Shown piece by piece: positions 56,101 to 64,000 of a stretch of 64,000 nt of DNA. Both the position numbers and the translations under genes were made by a program. This DNA is from Amphibalanus amphitrite. Lineage: Eukaryota; Arthropoda; Thecostraca; Balanomorpha; Balanidae. Under the pieces are notes generated by a model. That model ran no database searches and was not told the DNA's origin. It was given only the letters and a program-made list of their open reading frames with translations. Positions within the stretch are counted from its first letter, which is position 1. Each line of letters begins with the position of its first letter. Location: positions 682,001-746,000 of the forward strand of contig NW_024881613.1 of assembly GCF_019059575.1 (NCBI RefSeq), given 5' to 3'.

Positions 56101-59100
56101 AGGCGCGATCACTCCATCACGACCCCCTCGGCCGCCGTCTCGGCACAGCTGCGGCCGCTTCATCCCCGAACCACGCACTGTGCAGGGCTATCCAACCTTA
56201 TTGCAGTCTGCGGCGACTCACAGCACGGCATCCTTCGCTCAGAACAGACTCACGGCGGAATCACGGCGACTCTACGACGTTTCAGTGCAGGCTCACGGGA
56301 GATTCACGGTGAGATCAAGACGAACTAACGGCACACTCACGACGACTTCCGATCGGCTCACGGCGGGCTCACAGGAAGCGTGTGAGCCGAGACGCTATCG
56401 GTGTCCGTCGTGAGCGCTCCTCGGAAGCGTCACACGGGAAGGGCTCCGGCGCGAGCCGACGCCAACGGCTGCCGTGAGAACGGCGCGGAGTAACGACCGG
56501 ACCGCACAGCGTGACGTGACGTGACGTCGCGCACCGGTCCGCTAAATCTGGAGCCGGCAGCAGCCCGCGGTCTGAAGCCGGCAGCTGCCCGCGACTAGCG
56601 CGCATCAATCAGCAACGCCCACGGATAGAACAGGCGCCATCAATCCCCAATCATGTCCACTGAACTGCAAATATTGCCGATCCATCTTGGACGACTACTT
56701 AAAAGCCTATAAGCATGCCACCGATGATGGTAACGACGCCGGCCGCGCGGCGCCTGGTGAGCTAAGACGCCGCGCGCCGAGGGGCTCACGCCGCTTTACA
56801 CCGGGTACATGGCCGTACGTTTCGTTTATGTGCACGTGAGAGGTGGTGGTTTTTCACGGCGCCCGCTCGGAGGACACGGACAGCGTTGCACGGCTCTGGG
56901 CCGGGCTGCAGCGCCGGGTCGCGGTGACCCGCTCCGCACCGGCTCAGGTCAGCCAGTCACCCGACGGGGGAGGCGCATCACCACATTGCCGCCCGGCGGG
57001 GGTCGGCGCCCCCCGGCCGGCGCGCGCACGTAAAGTAAATCTTGCCGTGTCGAAGCGCCGCGAAACGAGCGCTCTCGTCACCCACTGACCCTAACCTCGC
57101 GCCCCGGTGACGTCATCGTTCGTCTGCAACGTGCCTGGTCACGTGATGGGCCACCCCACCCACCGTTCGGCGCCTCGCGTGAGCACGTGACTGGCAGCTC
57201 GCCGCCCATCTGGCCGCTGCTGGAATGCGCGGCGTGCGGCTCTCGCCGGTCCGCGGGCCATCTCGGCGGCCGCCGCTGACCAAGAGGCACATTCCGTCGG
57301 ACGGGCCGTCGACAGGCTCAGCAGCTGATTAATCGCAGCGCCGGCCGCAGCCCGCCGGGGAGCATCGATCACGGCGGCGCGCTGGTGCGCCACCTCTCCG
57401 CGCCTGCCGGGGAGCTGGCGTCACCCGATCGGAGCGGCCCGGAGCGGTCCGGAGCCGACACCCCACTCCCTCCCCGGGAGACGGTCCGGAGCGGCCCGGA
57501 GAAGGGCCGGAGAAGGGCCGGAGACGGTCCGGAGAAGGGCCGGAGAAGGTCCGGAGAAGGGCCGGAGGCCGACCTCGCCGTGTCGTCCCTCCGTCCCTGC
57601 CGGCTCGGTTCGGCGCGGCGCCGGCCCCCACTGATGGATGGCGCAGATAGCATCACCAGACGGAAAGGGGTGGGCCAGGGGAGGGACCACGCCGCGGGAG
57701 GCCACGCGCGAAAAACGAACGGACACAGACCGGGCCGGACCGGGCCGGGCCGAATTTCGGCCAGCGTCCGGCCGTCATACATCACGGCAGTTTCGTCTGT
57801 CACATGAATCCGTCACAGGGGACGATATGTCACAGACACGCGTCCGTCAAAGATGGACGCACTCCCAATTCGTCACGCAGAATCTGCCGAGCGAGCGAGC
57901 CGTCAGTCAGCGCGGTCTCCGACGGCCGCGACGAACGACGACCGTCGGGGTCGACACCACGTCGGTGGGTGATCTGGGTCGACGCGACGTGCCTCCGAGG
58001 GTGGTCCCGACGGAGATCGTCGCAGTCCCGTCACCAGAGTCGACACTAACGAGAGACGAGGCGCCGAGTGATTCTGGCAGATAGGGCGGCCGCGAGAGAG
58101 CCAGGACGTCGAAAATGTGACAGACGACAAGACGATGGAATAGGCGAGACGACACGGTGACGCAAAGTAGCTATGCGTGAAGTGTTTAGCGCGGCTGGGG
58201 ATGCGCCAGAGGAGATGACTTGGACAGAAGGAAATCGATCGGCGTCGCTGCTAAATGGCGAACCGCTTTGAGGGAAATGGATCTTCGGACAGTGATGACT
58301 CAAGCGGTAAATGAAATTTCACGACAAACAGAGAGAGTGGCAGCTGCAAATTCCAAGCTGTTTCCCGGACACCGAGTGAAGTAACGTCAGTCCGGCATAA
58401 ATACCTACACACAGACAGACTGGCCGACATCTCCCCCGGGCCCCTAAACATTCAGAAACATCTGAGAATTCAGCGGCGGTGTTCCTCATGCTCCTCTGTC
58501 GATTACCGATACTGCCTCCCCGAGGGACCCGTCTCGGATCATCTCACGGCTGATGTCACTCGAGAGACAGACAGGGACGGGCGCGCCGCTAACCGGGACG
58601 GAAAAGGAAAATAACCAGGGCGGCGGGGTGCGGCCGGCGGAGCTATGCCGAGCGGCTGTCGGGACTGTTTGGGGCGGCCTCTGAGACAGGGAGGGCAGGC
58701 TGTGTTTGTTGCTGTAACCGGGTGTCGGAGGCGGCAGTCGGAGGGAGACAACGGCGGCCCGTGTGATGCCGCTCCGACTCTCCGACTGACTCCCAGTCAG
58801 CCGGCGCCGGATCATGGATCATGGGACATGGGACATCAACATCGTCTTCCCTGCCCCCGTCCCGCCTCTGTTCGGACTGCCACCATGTCAACACACTCCC
58901 CCTCTCTCCCTACCATCCCTGCTTCAAGCTGTCGGTTGCTCGATAGAGCTCTGTCTCTCGACTCTCGGTCGCCGCTCGCCGTTCTCTCTCGGCCGCCTCC
59001 AGCGGCGGCGCCATGACTCGCCGCGGTGGCAGCTGCCGAGCCCGTCTGAATGGAGCCCGGCCGAGCGGCGCCAATGGCCGTCACAGCGCGTCACGCGCGT

Positions 59101-60980
59101 GACGCCGGCCCGGCGGGCGTTACTTCCGGCCGTCACGGGCCAGCCGGCGACCGGTGGCGGCCGGTGGCTCCCACGGAACCGTCCGGGAAGCGCCGGGAAC
59201 CGGCCGGCTCCCATGTGCAACTTCCGCGCTCGGTGGGAGCCGGCCTGCGCCGGCTCCCAGCCGTAACGGGCGAACGGTTGGCGTCCCACCGGCCGCCGCG
59301 GCGGAGCGACTCTCCCAGCGCGGCGCCGGCGTGGGCACCGGCCGTGTACTACAGCGGGCACGGGCTCTCCCAGCGGCTCGTCCGCTAACGACCGGCGAGC
59401 GGCCGGCCGTGCGGTTTACCGGCAAGAAGCCGGCGCGGTCACAGCGCGCCGCTTTCCCAGACCTCGGCGCCGCGCTTCTCGTTTTTGCGTTATAAACACA
59501 ACTCGGATCGTTCCCCTCTGGCGGAAGAGAAAATTGCGCCGACTCCGCGCCCGGCTACGTGCCCCATCGAGGCACCTGTTCCGTGGCCGGCGTGACGCGG
59601 CCACCACAGCCAGCTGTACCGCCACCACAACCACACGGAAACCCTGCAACTCAGCCCGGCAAAACTGCCGGTAAAAAGGACACACCATGAGCGCTGACGT
59701 CGGTCCACCGGTTTCCTGCGCAGCGCCGCTGAAAAGTGCGGCTCTGAACCCATTCAGCCGGCGATCTTTAAGCCGATAGCGTTTCATCGGCTCGGCACGG
59801 CCGAACAAAGCCGCCGCAGCCGGTGGCTCGCAGGCCTCAGGAGGTGGCGTGGTCGCGGAGCCTCGCACCGGTTCGCCGACGCGTTACGTCAGCCCCGGGT
59901 ACAACTTTCCGGCGAACGGCGCTCCGCGCGAGCGGCCGCTTTGGAGGCCGGCAGGCGACAGGGAAAAGGGTGGCTATAGGCGAACGAAATCAGAGCTAGA
60001 TGTCGAGATAAGGACTCGTCTCGCGTATAAATGACGGGAAAACTGGCGCAGTAACGCCGTCCAACCGAAACGTGCATGGACGGATTGATGTTATCCATAT
60101 GTGCGAGGCATTGACATTGTCAGCATCGACTTCAGCGAAACGACGCCGTTGTGGCGGCCGTTCGAAAATTATGGTAGCTGCCCGATCAACATTAGAGTGA
60201 TGATTGCTGATATCCGATTGTGCAGCTTACCCGCAATACATCGCGAGTTAAAGAAATGTGTCAAATTAACATGAAGGAACACTTTATATCGGAGGGTAAC
60301 ACCTCATTTGATTCATGGATAAACAGACACAGAAGAATAAGATATAAATTTTAAGGGAAACACCGATCTCAGCAGACAAACTAGAGCTTTGCCATGGTAG
60401 GAGGGGCAGAGTTCAAAGACATGTCAAGACCGTTGCTAGATCAAGATATGTTTAGCGATATCACCTCTTTTCACTAAGCCTTTTCATTAAATTGGCATTA
60501 AAAAAAGATTTCCTGTTCACCATTTATTTTTCATCATTGCTAAAGGCAATGCTGACAAGCATCGAAATACAAGCGGTTTTGACAATGTGCATAAAAAAAC
60601 GGGTTCTGTAGACTGCAGAGATAAATTATTATGTTCCTGTTCATCTTGAAACGGGCAGTTCATCCGTTGTCATATTAGTTAGTACGAAGTACCTGGACGG
60701 GCAGGCGAGCCAGTTACTTCGTACTAACGTTTCAGCAAACCCTTTAAAAACTTAGGACTTGTCATATTAGTGTATGCAATTCGACACATACCAATGTGCC
60801 GTGAAGGTCACACATCAACAGGTTAGACTAGCTAATAGCCCATCTCATCAGAGCTCAACTCACCTTCCTGGAGCACTGAGCGCGACATTTGGCCACGAAC
60901 GCGTCTCCTCCGCTGCCGGCGGCGATGGCCGTCCCCTGAAGCACCCACAGCAGCGCCAGTAAACCCCCGCAGGCGCGCAT
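46782..60980 (-). CDS. Gene 2: Cys-rich, single-FnIII, single-pass membrane protein (complete, six exons)
   Basis: Exons in transcript order are 60980-60864, 50720-50667, 49250-49179, 48816-48571, 47701-47501 and 47126-46782, giving 344 codons plus stop, all with phase-0 GT-AG introns. Protein: signal peptide (about 1-21), cysteine module with ten Cys (32, 36, 49, 55, 58, 62, 75, 81, 85, 89), Ser/Thr/Pro-rich stalk (about 94-163), one FnIII domain (about 164-235), transmembrane helix (258-283) and a 61-residue tail. The order C-x3-C, C-x5-C-x2-C-x3-C, C-x5-C, C-x3-C-(D/E)-F is like my memory of the anosmin-1 cysteine box. It is clearly paralogous to gene 1, with matching exon boundaries in the Cys module and FnIII, but lacks the first FnIII domain. 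A cell-surface role is inferred; no gene name is claimed. Confidence 0.85.
47127..47500 (-). other. Gene 2 intron 5, with open frame continuing from exon 5
   Basis: From the donor gtgagc (47500) the exon 5 frame stays open for 55 codons to a stop at 47333-47335. Its first 26 codons include VSLACGL and RPPLVWRLQTSDS, which would complete an FnIII G strand as in gene 1 (PLVISTYSV). Later phase-0 donor candidates follow 47414 (gtgact) and 47405 (gtcttc). Bases 47127-47332 hold nothing recognised. Confidence 0.55.
47501..47701 (-). CDS. Gene 2 exon 5 (FnIII domain, strands A to F)
   Basis: The acceptor ends ctgcacacag and the donor is gtgagc, giving 67 codons. The FnIII core SATLTWRARGQDASYLVTWE and SLSLWPDEDYVVQ aligns closely with gene 1 exon 6. 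The donor is chosen because gene 1 has its intron at the identical residue; the exon may extend to 47414 or 47405 instead (see the intron 5 entry). Confidence 0.85.
47702..48570 (-). other. Gene 2 intron 4
   Basis: Phase-0 intron of 869 bp; GC-rich chance frames only, no repeat or gene recognised. Confidence 0.6.
48571..48816 (-). CDS. Gene 2 exon 4 (end of Cys module and Ser/Thr/Pro stalk)
   Basis: The acceptor ends ccgttccag and the donor is gtgtgt, giving 82 codons. SAGCRQACDF ends the cysteine module. The rest is rich in Ser, Thr, Pro and Ala (for example STEAAPEATTTVSGPKV), with no FnIII strands, and looks like an O-glycosylated mucin-like stalk. Gene 1 has an FnIII-like domain in this position. 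Confidence 0.88.
48817..49178 (-). other. Gene 2 intron 3
   Basis: Phase-0 intron of 362 bp; nothing recognised. Confidence 0.6.
49179..49250 (-). CDS. Gene 2 exon 3 (Cys module, middle)
   Basis: The acceptor ends tcctttcag and the donor is gtgagt, giving 24 codons from CWASC to CKLNKAC. It is the counterpart of gene 1 exon 3, with the same intron positions and phase. Confidence 0.9.
49251..50666 (-). other. Gene 2 intron 2
   Basis: Phase-0 intron of 1.4 kb. GC-rich at 49800-50500; a degenerate ctggtc/gggtc repeat occupies about 49610-49770 and a GGGGGC repeat lies at 50394-50424. No gene is seen. Confidence 0.6.
50394..50424. repeat. GGGGGC hexanucleotide repeat
   Basis: About five tandem units of gggggc; a potential G-quadruplex within intron 2 of gene 2. 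Confidence 0.9.
50667..50720 (-). CDS. Gene 2 exon 2 (Cys module, first pair)
   Basis: The acceptor ends ctgtttcag and the donor is gtgagt, giving 18 codons ending SCLKQEECLR. It matches gene 1 exon 2. Confidence 0.88.
51048..52041. mobile_element. CACTG-ended non-autonomous element
   Basis: The left end is CACTGAAAGAAAAA; the right end TTTTTTTCAGTG is its imperfect inverse. Both are flanked by CA, and the length is 994 bp. The interior is full of GGGGTGT and ACACCCC blocks. CACTG ends with a 2-3 bp duplication suggest the EnSpm/CACTA type, but the duplication is too short to be firm. Confidence 0.6.
52253..52437 (+). repeat. 185-bp direct repeat, copy 1
   Basis: Identical by eye over 185 bases to 55186-55370. 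It starts tttatcgtttcacggc and ends atcactcactaaag. No coding or structural identity is recognised. Confidence 0.92.
52438..52752. repeat. 41-bp minisatellite
   Basis: Roughly seven copies of a 41-bp unit with the core accggagacgaccggactat and caaggccat(g/a)agcagg. It begins immediately after the first 185-bp repeat. Confidence 0.92.
52900..52925. repeat. 26-bp perfect palindrome
   Basis: Perfectly self-complementary; half-site CGTTGTCTTCGTA around the TATACG centre. Confidence 0.9.
53338..53630. repeat. 67-bp tandem repeat with a dispersed third copy
   Basis: Copies at 53360 and 53427 are 67 bases apart and near identical (ttttattggtttgccattaa...). A third, partial copy at 53571 also has the preceding ctgaaatttgaccagta block. 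Units contain an accggagtcgaccgg variant of the 41-bp minisatellite core. Confidence 0.85.
55186..55370 (+). repeat. 185-bp direct repeat, copy 2
   Basis: Second identical copy, 2933 bases after the first; the sequences flanking the two copies do not continue to match. Confidence 0.92.
57481..57569. repeat. 11-bp minisatellite
   Basis: About eight units of aagggccggag with acggtccggag variants. Confidence 0.85.
60678..60728. repeat. Hairpin-forming inverted repeat
   Basis: The arms GTTAGTACGAAGTA and TACTTCGTACTAAC are extended by CTGG/CCAG with one unpaired base per side, around a loop of about 13 bases. It lies about 140 bases downstream of gene 2 exon 1, in intron 1. Confidence 0.85.
60864..60980 (-). 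CDS. Gene 2 exon 1 (start, signal peptide, first Cys pair)
   Basis: The start is ATG at 60980-60978. The 39 codons give MRACGGLLALLWVLQGTAIA, a typical signal peptide, then KCRAQCSRK. The donor gtgagt follows 60864. An in-frame ATG at 61046 would add 22 charged residues before the hydrophobic core, so the 60980 start is preferred. Confidence 0.85.
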
Positions 60981-61078
60981 GGTCACCGGTCTGATCACAC
61001 CACCTGTTCCAGCGTGATACTCGGAGCGACCGAACACCCTCCTCACACCGCCGCGTCACCACACCGACTGCAAGGCCC

Positions 61079-61084
61079 TATATA
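61079..61084 (-). promoter_or_regulatory. TATA box of gene 2
   Basis: TATATA on the - strand within ggTATATAgggcc, about 100 bases before the gene 2 start codon. This predicts a start site near 61055 and a 5' UTR of about 75 bases. Confidence 0.55.
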
Positions 61085-61117
61085 CCAGGTAGGGTCGTCC
61101 GGCGATTCTACTGATCG

Positions 61118-61138
61118 TGACGTCAGCTCGTGACGTCA
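61118..61138 (-). promoter_or_regulatory. Twin CRE sites upstream of gene 2
   Basis: Two perfect TGACGTCA palindromes (61118-61125 and 61131-61138), 13 bases apart, lie about 35-55 bases upstream of the TATA box. TGACGTCA is the CREB/ATF site, so cAMP or stress control is possible; this is inference. Confidence 0.6.
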
Positions 61139-62922
61139 TCTGGGGGCAAGTCTTGAAGTCCCGTTTAAGTCCTATGCAAATGGGCGATTTTTGAAGCGCT
61201 CTAGAACAAACTCTGCTAAAGCTAGCACAAAACTAAGGGCATCATCGGAAAGCCGAGACATTTTTCTTCGAATTATCTAAGAAGCGTTTCTCACTAAACC
61301 CATTTGTTTTTCCAAAAATGCGTAAAAAAGCCCCCATGCCTCCGCAGCCTCCCTTCCGCCGGCCGCCACGCCGCCGCGGTAGTGTAGTGGTTAGGATGCT
61401 TGCGCCGTAATCCAAAGGTCGTGCGTTCGAATCTAGGCGCGGGTCGTACTTTATTTGAAATTGCAAGCAGAATATATGTTTTTTCTTGATAAATCACTTT
61501 AATTACAGCTAACCGTTCATAAAACTATCGATAACAATTGACTGAAGCCCAAAATATAGAATACATTCTAATAAAACAAATTCAAATATGGCGGCCGTTG
61601 CGCCAGGCTCCGCCCCCGACTCCGCCCCTTCGTGTGACGTCATCTGTGCACTTGGACACACAGGGAGATAGGGGACGACATGGGCCTGACCGACTGCCGC
61701 CCCGCCGCCGCCGCCGCCCGCCGCCCGCCAAGTACCCTGCGCCCGCCGCCCGCCACCCGCCGCCCGGCAGCCCCCGCCCCGGGCCGCCACCGTTCCGGCA
61801 CCCCGGCTCCGCGGCGGCAGCGGGGGGGGGGGGGGGGCGGGGGGTCCTCTCGAGGGGAGGGGCCGAGAGCTACCGACGGCCGGCGGGAGGGTGTTTGTTT
61901 CTGGGATTGACTCCCGGGTGGGAGGCAGCGCCAGTGATGATCGGCCGGATGATTAGGGCGTCTCGCTGGCGCCCGTCCGGCCGGTATTGAACCTATATCG
62001 GCTCGTCGATGAAGAGATAGATAGGCCGGGAGTGGGGGTCTCGCCGGCCGCCCACCGTCGCGCGCAGCATGCGGTCCTCTGTGAGAGGCTGCGATTAACA
62101 TACAGGCGGCCAATGCAACGGGATAACACACCAGTCACACTGTTTGGAAGCATGCCGAGCGTGTTTGCCAACTGGGAATAGCTGACCACCCGTGGCGGAG
62201 TGTGTGTTTTCCGAAGTGTTCTCACGAGGTACAACGAATTTGCACGCAACCTTCGAGCTGGAGCGCAATGAAGAAGTTGCAGATACATTGAAACATGGAT
62301 AATATTGATATATTACAACGTTAGAGAAATATTGAAAAGGTATTTTGTTAGCGAATGGCTGGGACCGTTTCCTATTTGGTAAAATCACCATAGGAAGTCA
62401 TTAAAGTCTTTTATAAATTTTGCATAAGAAAAGAGGAATTTCGTTGACAACTTTGTTGGATCGATGAATTTTTGAATTTTTAAAGCGCCGAATAATGTCA
62501 AATAAGCTCGGCATTACCGAATGACTTCCATGCCAAATACTGATAAGCCGAATGCCGAATAATTTCGTCAAAACGTCGTAAAAATTTTGAATAAGTATTT
62601 CAATTAGTACAGACACTGAAACAGCATCATACATAGTGTACATCTTAACAAAACAAGTAGCCCACACAGGAACGTCACGGAAAGAATGGGAAGCAAAAGT
62701 TCGATCACGCTTTTAGGACCGCGTCTGCAACTCAGCCAAGGCAAACATGTTTCCAGATTTGTTCTCAGCTCTGAAATCTAAGCCCCTTCTGGAAAGTGGA
62801 AGCCTTAAAACTTTAAATGAATAGTTTCAGCTGACAGCTTTTATTATCATTTCTGGCAAAAAAGTGAGACGTTATGGCTTATACTCAGCCCCAGCTCAAT
62901 ACAGGAAGTGAGTATGAATAAT
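61139..62922. other. Upstream intergenic DNA
   Basis: Contains a tRNA-like repeat (61373-61446), a GC-rich block with a 16-G run (61822-61837) and AT-rich DNA after 62200. Frames on both strands in the GC block are low complexity. No gene is supported. Confidence 0.5.
61373..61446 (+). repeat. tRNA-derived SINE head or tRNA pseudogene
   Basis: The A box TAGTGTAGTGGTTAGGATGC and the B box GCGTTCGAATC are about 43 bases apart, and CCGCG/CGCGG could close an acceptor stem. The T stem and anticodon stem are mismatched, so a working tRNA is unlikely. The polymerase III boxes look intact. Confidence 0.55.
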
Positions 62923-63962
62923 TTAACCCTCGCCGGCCGAGGGGGGGGGGGGCGGGTGCCGCCCCCCCCCCATAGGGTTTTTTCGCGATAGCTCCGAACA
63001 CGCTGGCGATAGAGAGCTGAAACTTGGCATACCTGATCTTTGATCCAAGCCGCATCTTTTGACATCAACCGCATTTTTGGGTCAGGTCAGGTCACTGACC
63101 TATGACGTCATAAGTGAACCTCTGCACGGTCTTCAGATGTCGCAACTTCGCAACGCCCTCACTGCCAGAGGAGATGTCACAGGGAAATGAAACTTGCAGG
63201 ATCTAGTATCCATTATGAGTCCCACAACTTGTATATCTCGGATTTTTCCTAAAGGTCATATGAGGTCATGTCATTTTCGTGACCTCACCATTATGTCAAT
63301 GGGGAAAAATGAAAACTGCTATTCTGGCGCCGGGAACGATCTCCAACTATCTCAAGCACACAGAATCGTGATTTGATGCACTCCTTGCAAGGTTAGATGC
63401 GTCACTTTTGCAATGTTGACCCTGCGTGACGTCATTTATGACGTCATCAAGGTCATATTAGTTTTTCGTCAATAACTCTTGATCAAATTGAGCTAGCGAG
63501 TCGGGAAAGCAACCAATGGACTCAGGAAGACCTGCCGAATCGAATGATATGCGACATGACCTCTTTCGACCAACTTCGTGACCTGGGGGTGCTGACCTGA
63601 CCTTGACCTGAGGTCAACACCCCAAGTTGACCTGACCCGGACAAAAAGTATATCATTCGACGCGCCTGAGCGAGACGAACACGATGCTGCCAAAATCGGC
63701 GCTCTGCGGCCGTTTTTTGCGAAGTTATTCACCAAAAACTGAACCGTACCTTGGGGCACTTGACCTGACCTCAGAGGTCACCGGTTGACCTAGGACCTTA
63801 AAATCGGGTACCAATCTCTGCGTCTCGTAATGGCGCACACGCTCGTTTTTTCCGCGACGCGCTAGCTCCACCAGGGGCGAAACGGCGAGGGGGGGGGTCG
63901 TACCCGCCCCCCCCCCTCGGCCGGCGCGTATGTAGAAAACCAATAGGTCCGGCGAGGGTTAA
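62923..63962 (+). mobile_element. piggyBac-like TTAA element E
   Basis: The element proper is 62927-63958 (1032 bp), with TTAA on both sides. It is nearly identical to B and in the same orientation. G/C-run hairpins lie at 62940-62972 and 63890-63916, and AGGTCA-C-TGACCT at 63089-63101. There is no transposase. The high identity between copies suggests recent spread. Confidence 0.92.
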
Positions 63963-64000
63963 CTTTGCCTTTACTTTTATGAAGTGAGGACGCTTCGCGT

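Larger units (their letters stand above)
50721..60863 (-). other. Gene 2 intron 1 (10 kb)
   Basis: This phase-0 intron contains a CACTG-ended element (51048-52041), a 185-bp direct repeat pair (52253, 55186), a 41-bp minisatellite (52438-52752), a 67-bp repeat (53360-53630), an 11-bp minisatellite (57481-57569) and two palindromes. 56800-59900 is very GC-rich with many chance frames on both strands; no other gene is supported. Confidence 0.65.

Noticed and set aside
57329-59868. Long open frames on both strands around 57300-59900
   Set aside because: Extreme GC content and tandem repeats explain them; no motif, splice context or family match.
60981-61046. Upstream in-frame start of gene 2 at 61046
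   Set aside because: It would place 22 polar residues before the signal peptide core and start at or upstream of the predicted transcription start; the 60980 start gives a normal signal peptide.

Overview
The window is a piece of a eukaryotic, most likely arthropod (perhaps crustacean) nuclear genome. The evidence is GC-rich coding exons split by GT-AG introns, a dense load of DNA transposons, a Penelope-like retroelement fragment, tRNA-derived repeats and many minisatellites. No operons, rRNA genes or CRISPR arrays are visible. The species assignment is inference only.

Two host genes are supported and they are paralogues of each other in convergent (tail-to-tail) arrangement. Gene 1 (+ strand, six exons between 368 and 12268, first exon lying before the window) and gene 2 (- strand, six exons between 60980 and 46782, apparently complete, 344 codons) both encode a type I membrane protein: a cysteine-rich module whose spacing matches my memory of the N-terminal cysteine box of anosmin-1, then fibronectin type III sequence, one transmembrane helix and a short tail. 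All exons in both genes are multiples of three with phase-0 introns, and the first intron positions coincide. Gene 1 has two FnIII-like domains; gene 2 has one, with a Ser/Thr/Pro-rich stalk in place of the first. Gene 2 has a credible promoter with a TATA box and two perfect TGACGTCA sites.

Layout: 1-12268 gene 1, whose introns hold a hAT-like element (3620-4989) and a broken transposase-bearing element (6599-9108). 12269-46781 is an intergenic desert between the two 3' ends, packed with transposons: a long-TIR element (15004-16874), a small hAT element (18684-19025), a family of piggyBac-like TTAA elements (26057-27383, 33537-34571, 40170-41202, 43199-45324), a TA-flanked element (27786-29944), a Penelope-like fragment (30404-31635), a four-copy cluster of AGGCCT-ended elements (35078-39098) with a nested hAT-like insertion, and a mariner-type element (41898-42841). 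46782-60980 is gene 2, with a 10-kb first intron containing a CACTG-ended element, a 41-bp minisatellite and a perfect 185-bp direct repeat. 61139-64000 is upstream DNA with a tRNA-derived repeat and another TTAA element (62927-63958).

The most interesting signals are the paralogous Cys-box/FnIII membrane gene pair, duplicated 5' splice sites after exon 5 of gene 1, a possible transmembrane-less isoform of gene 2, and the perfect inverted AGGTCA palindromes (ecdysone-response-element form) carried by four of the five TTAA elements.
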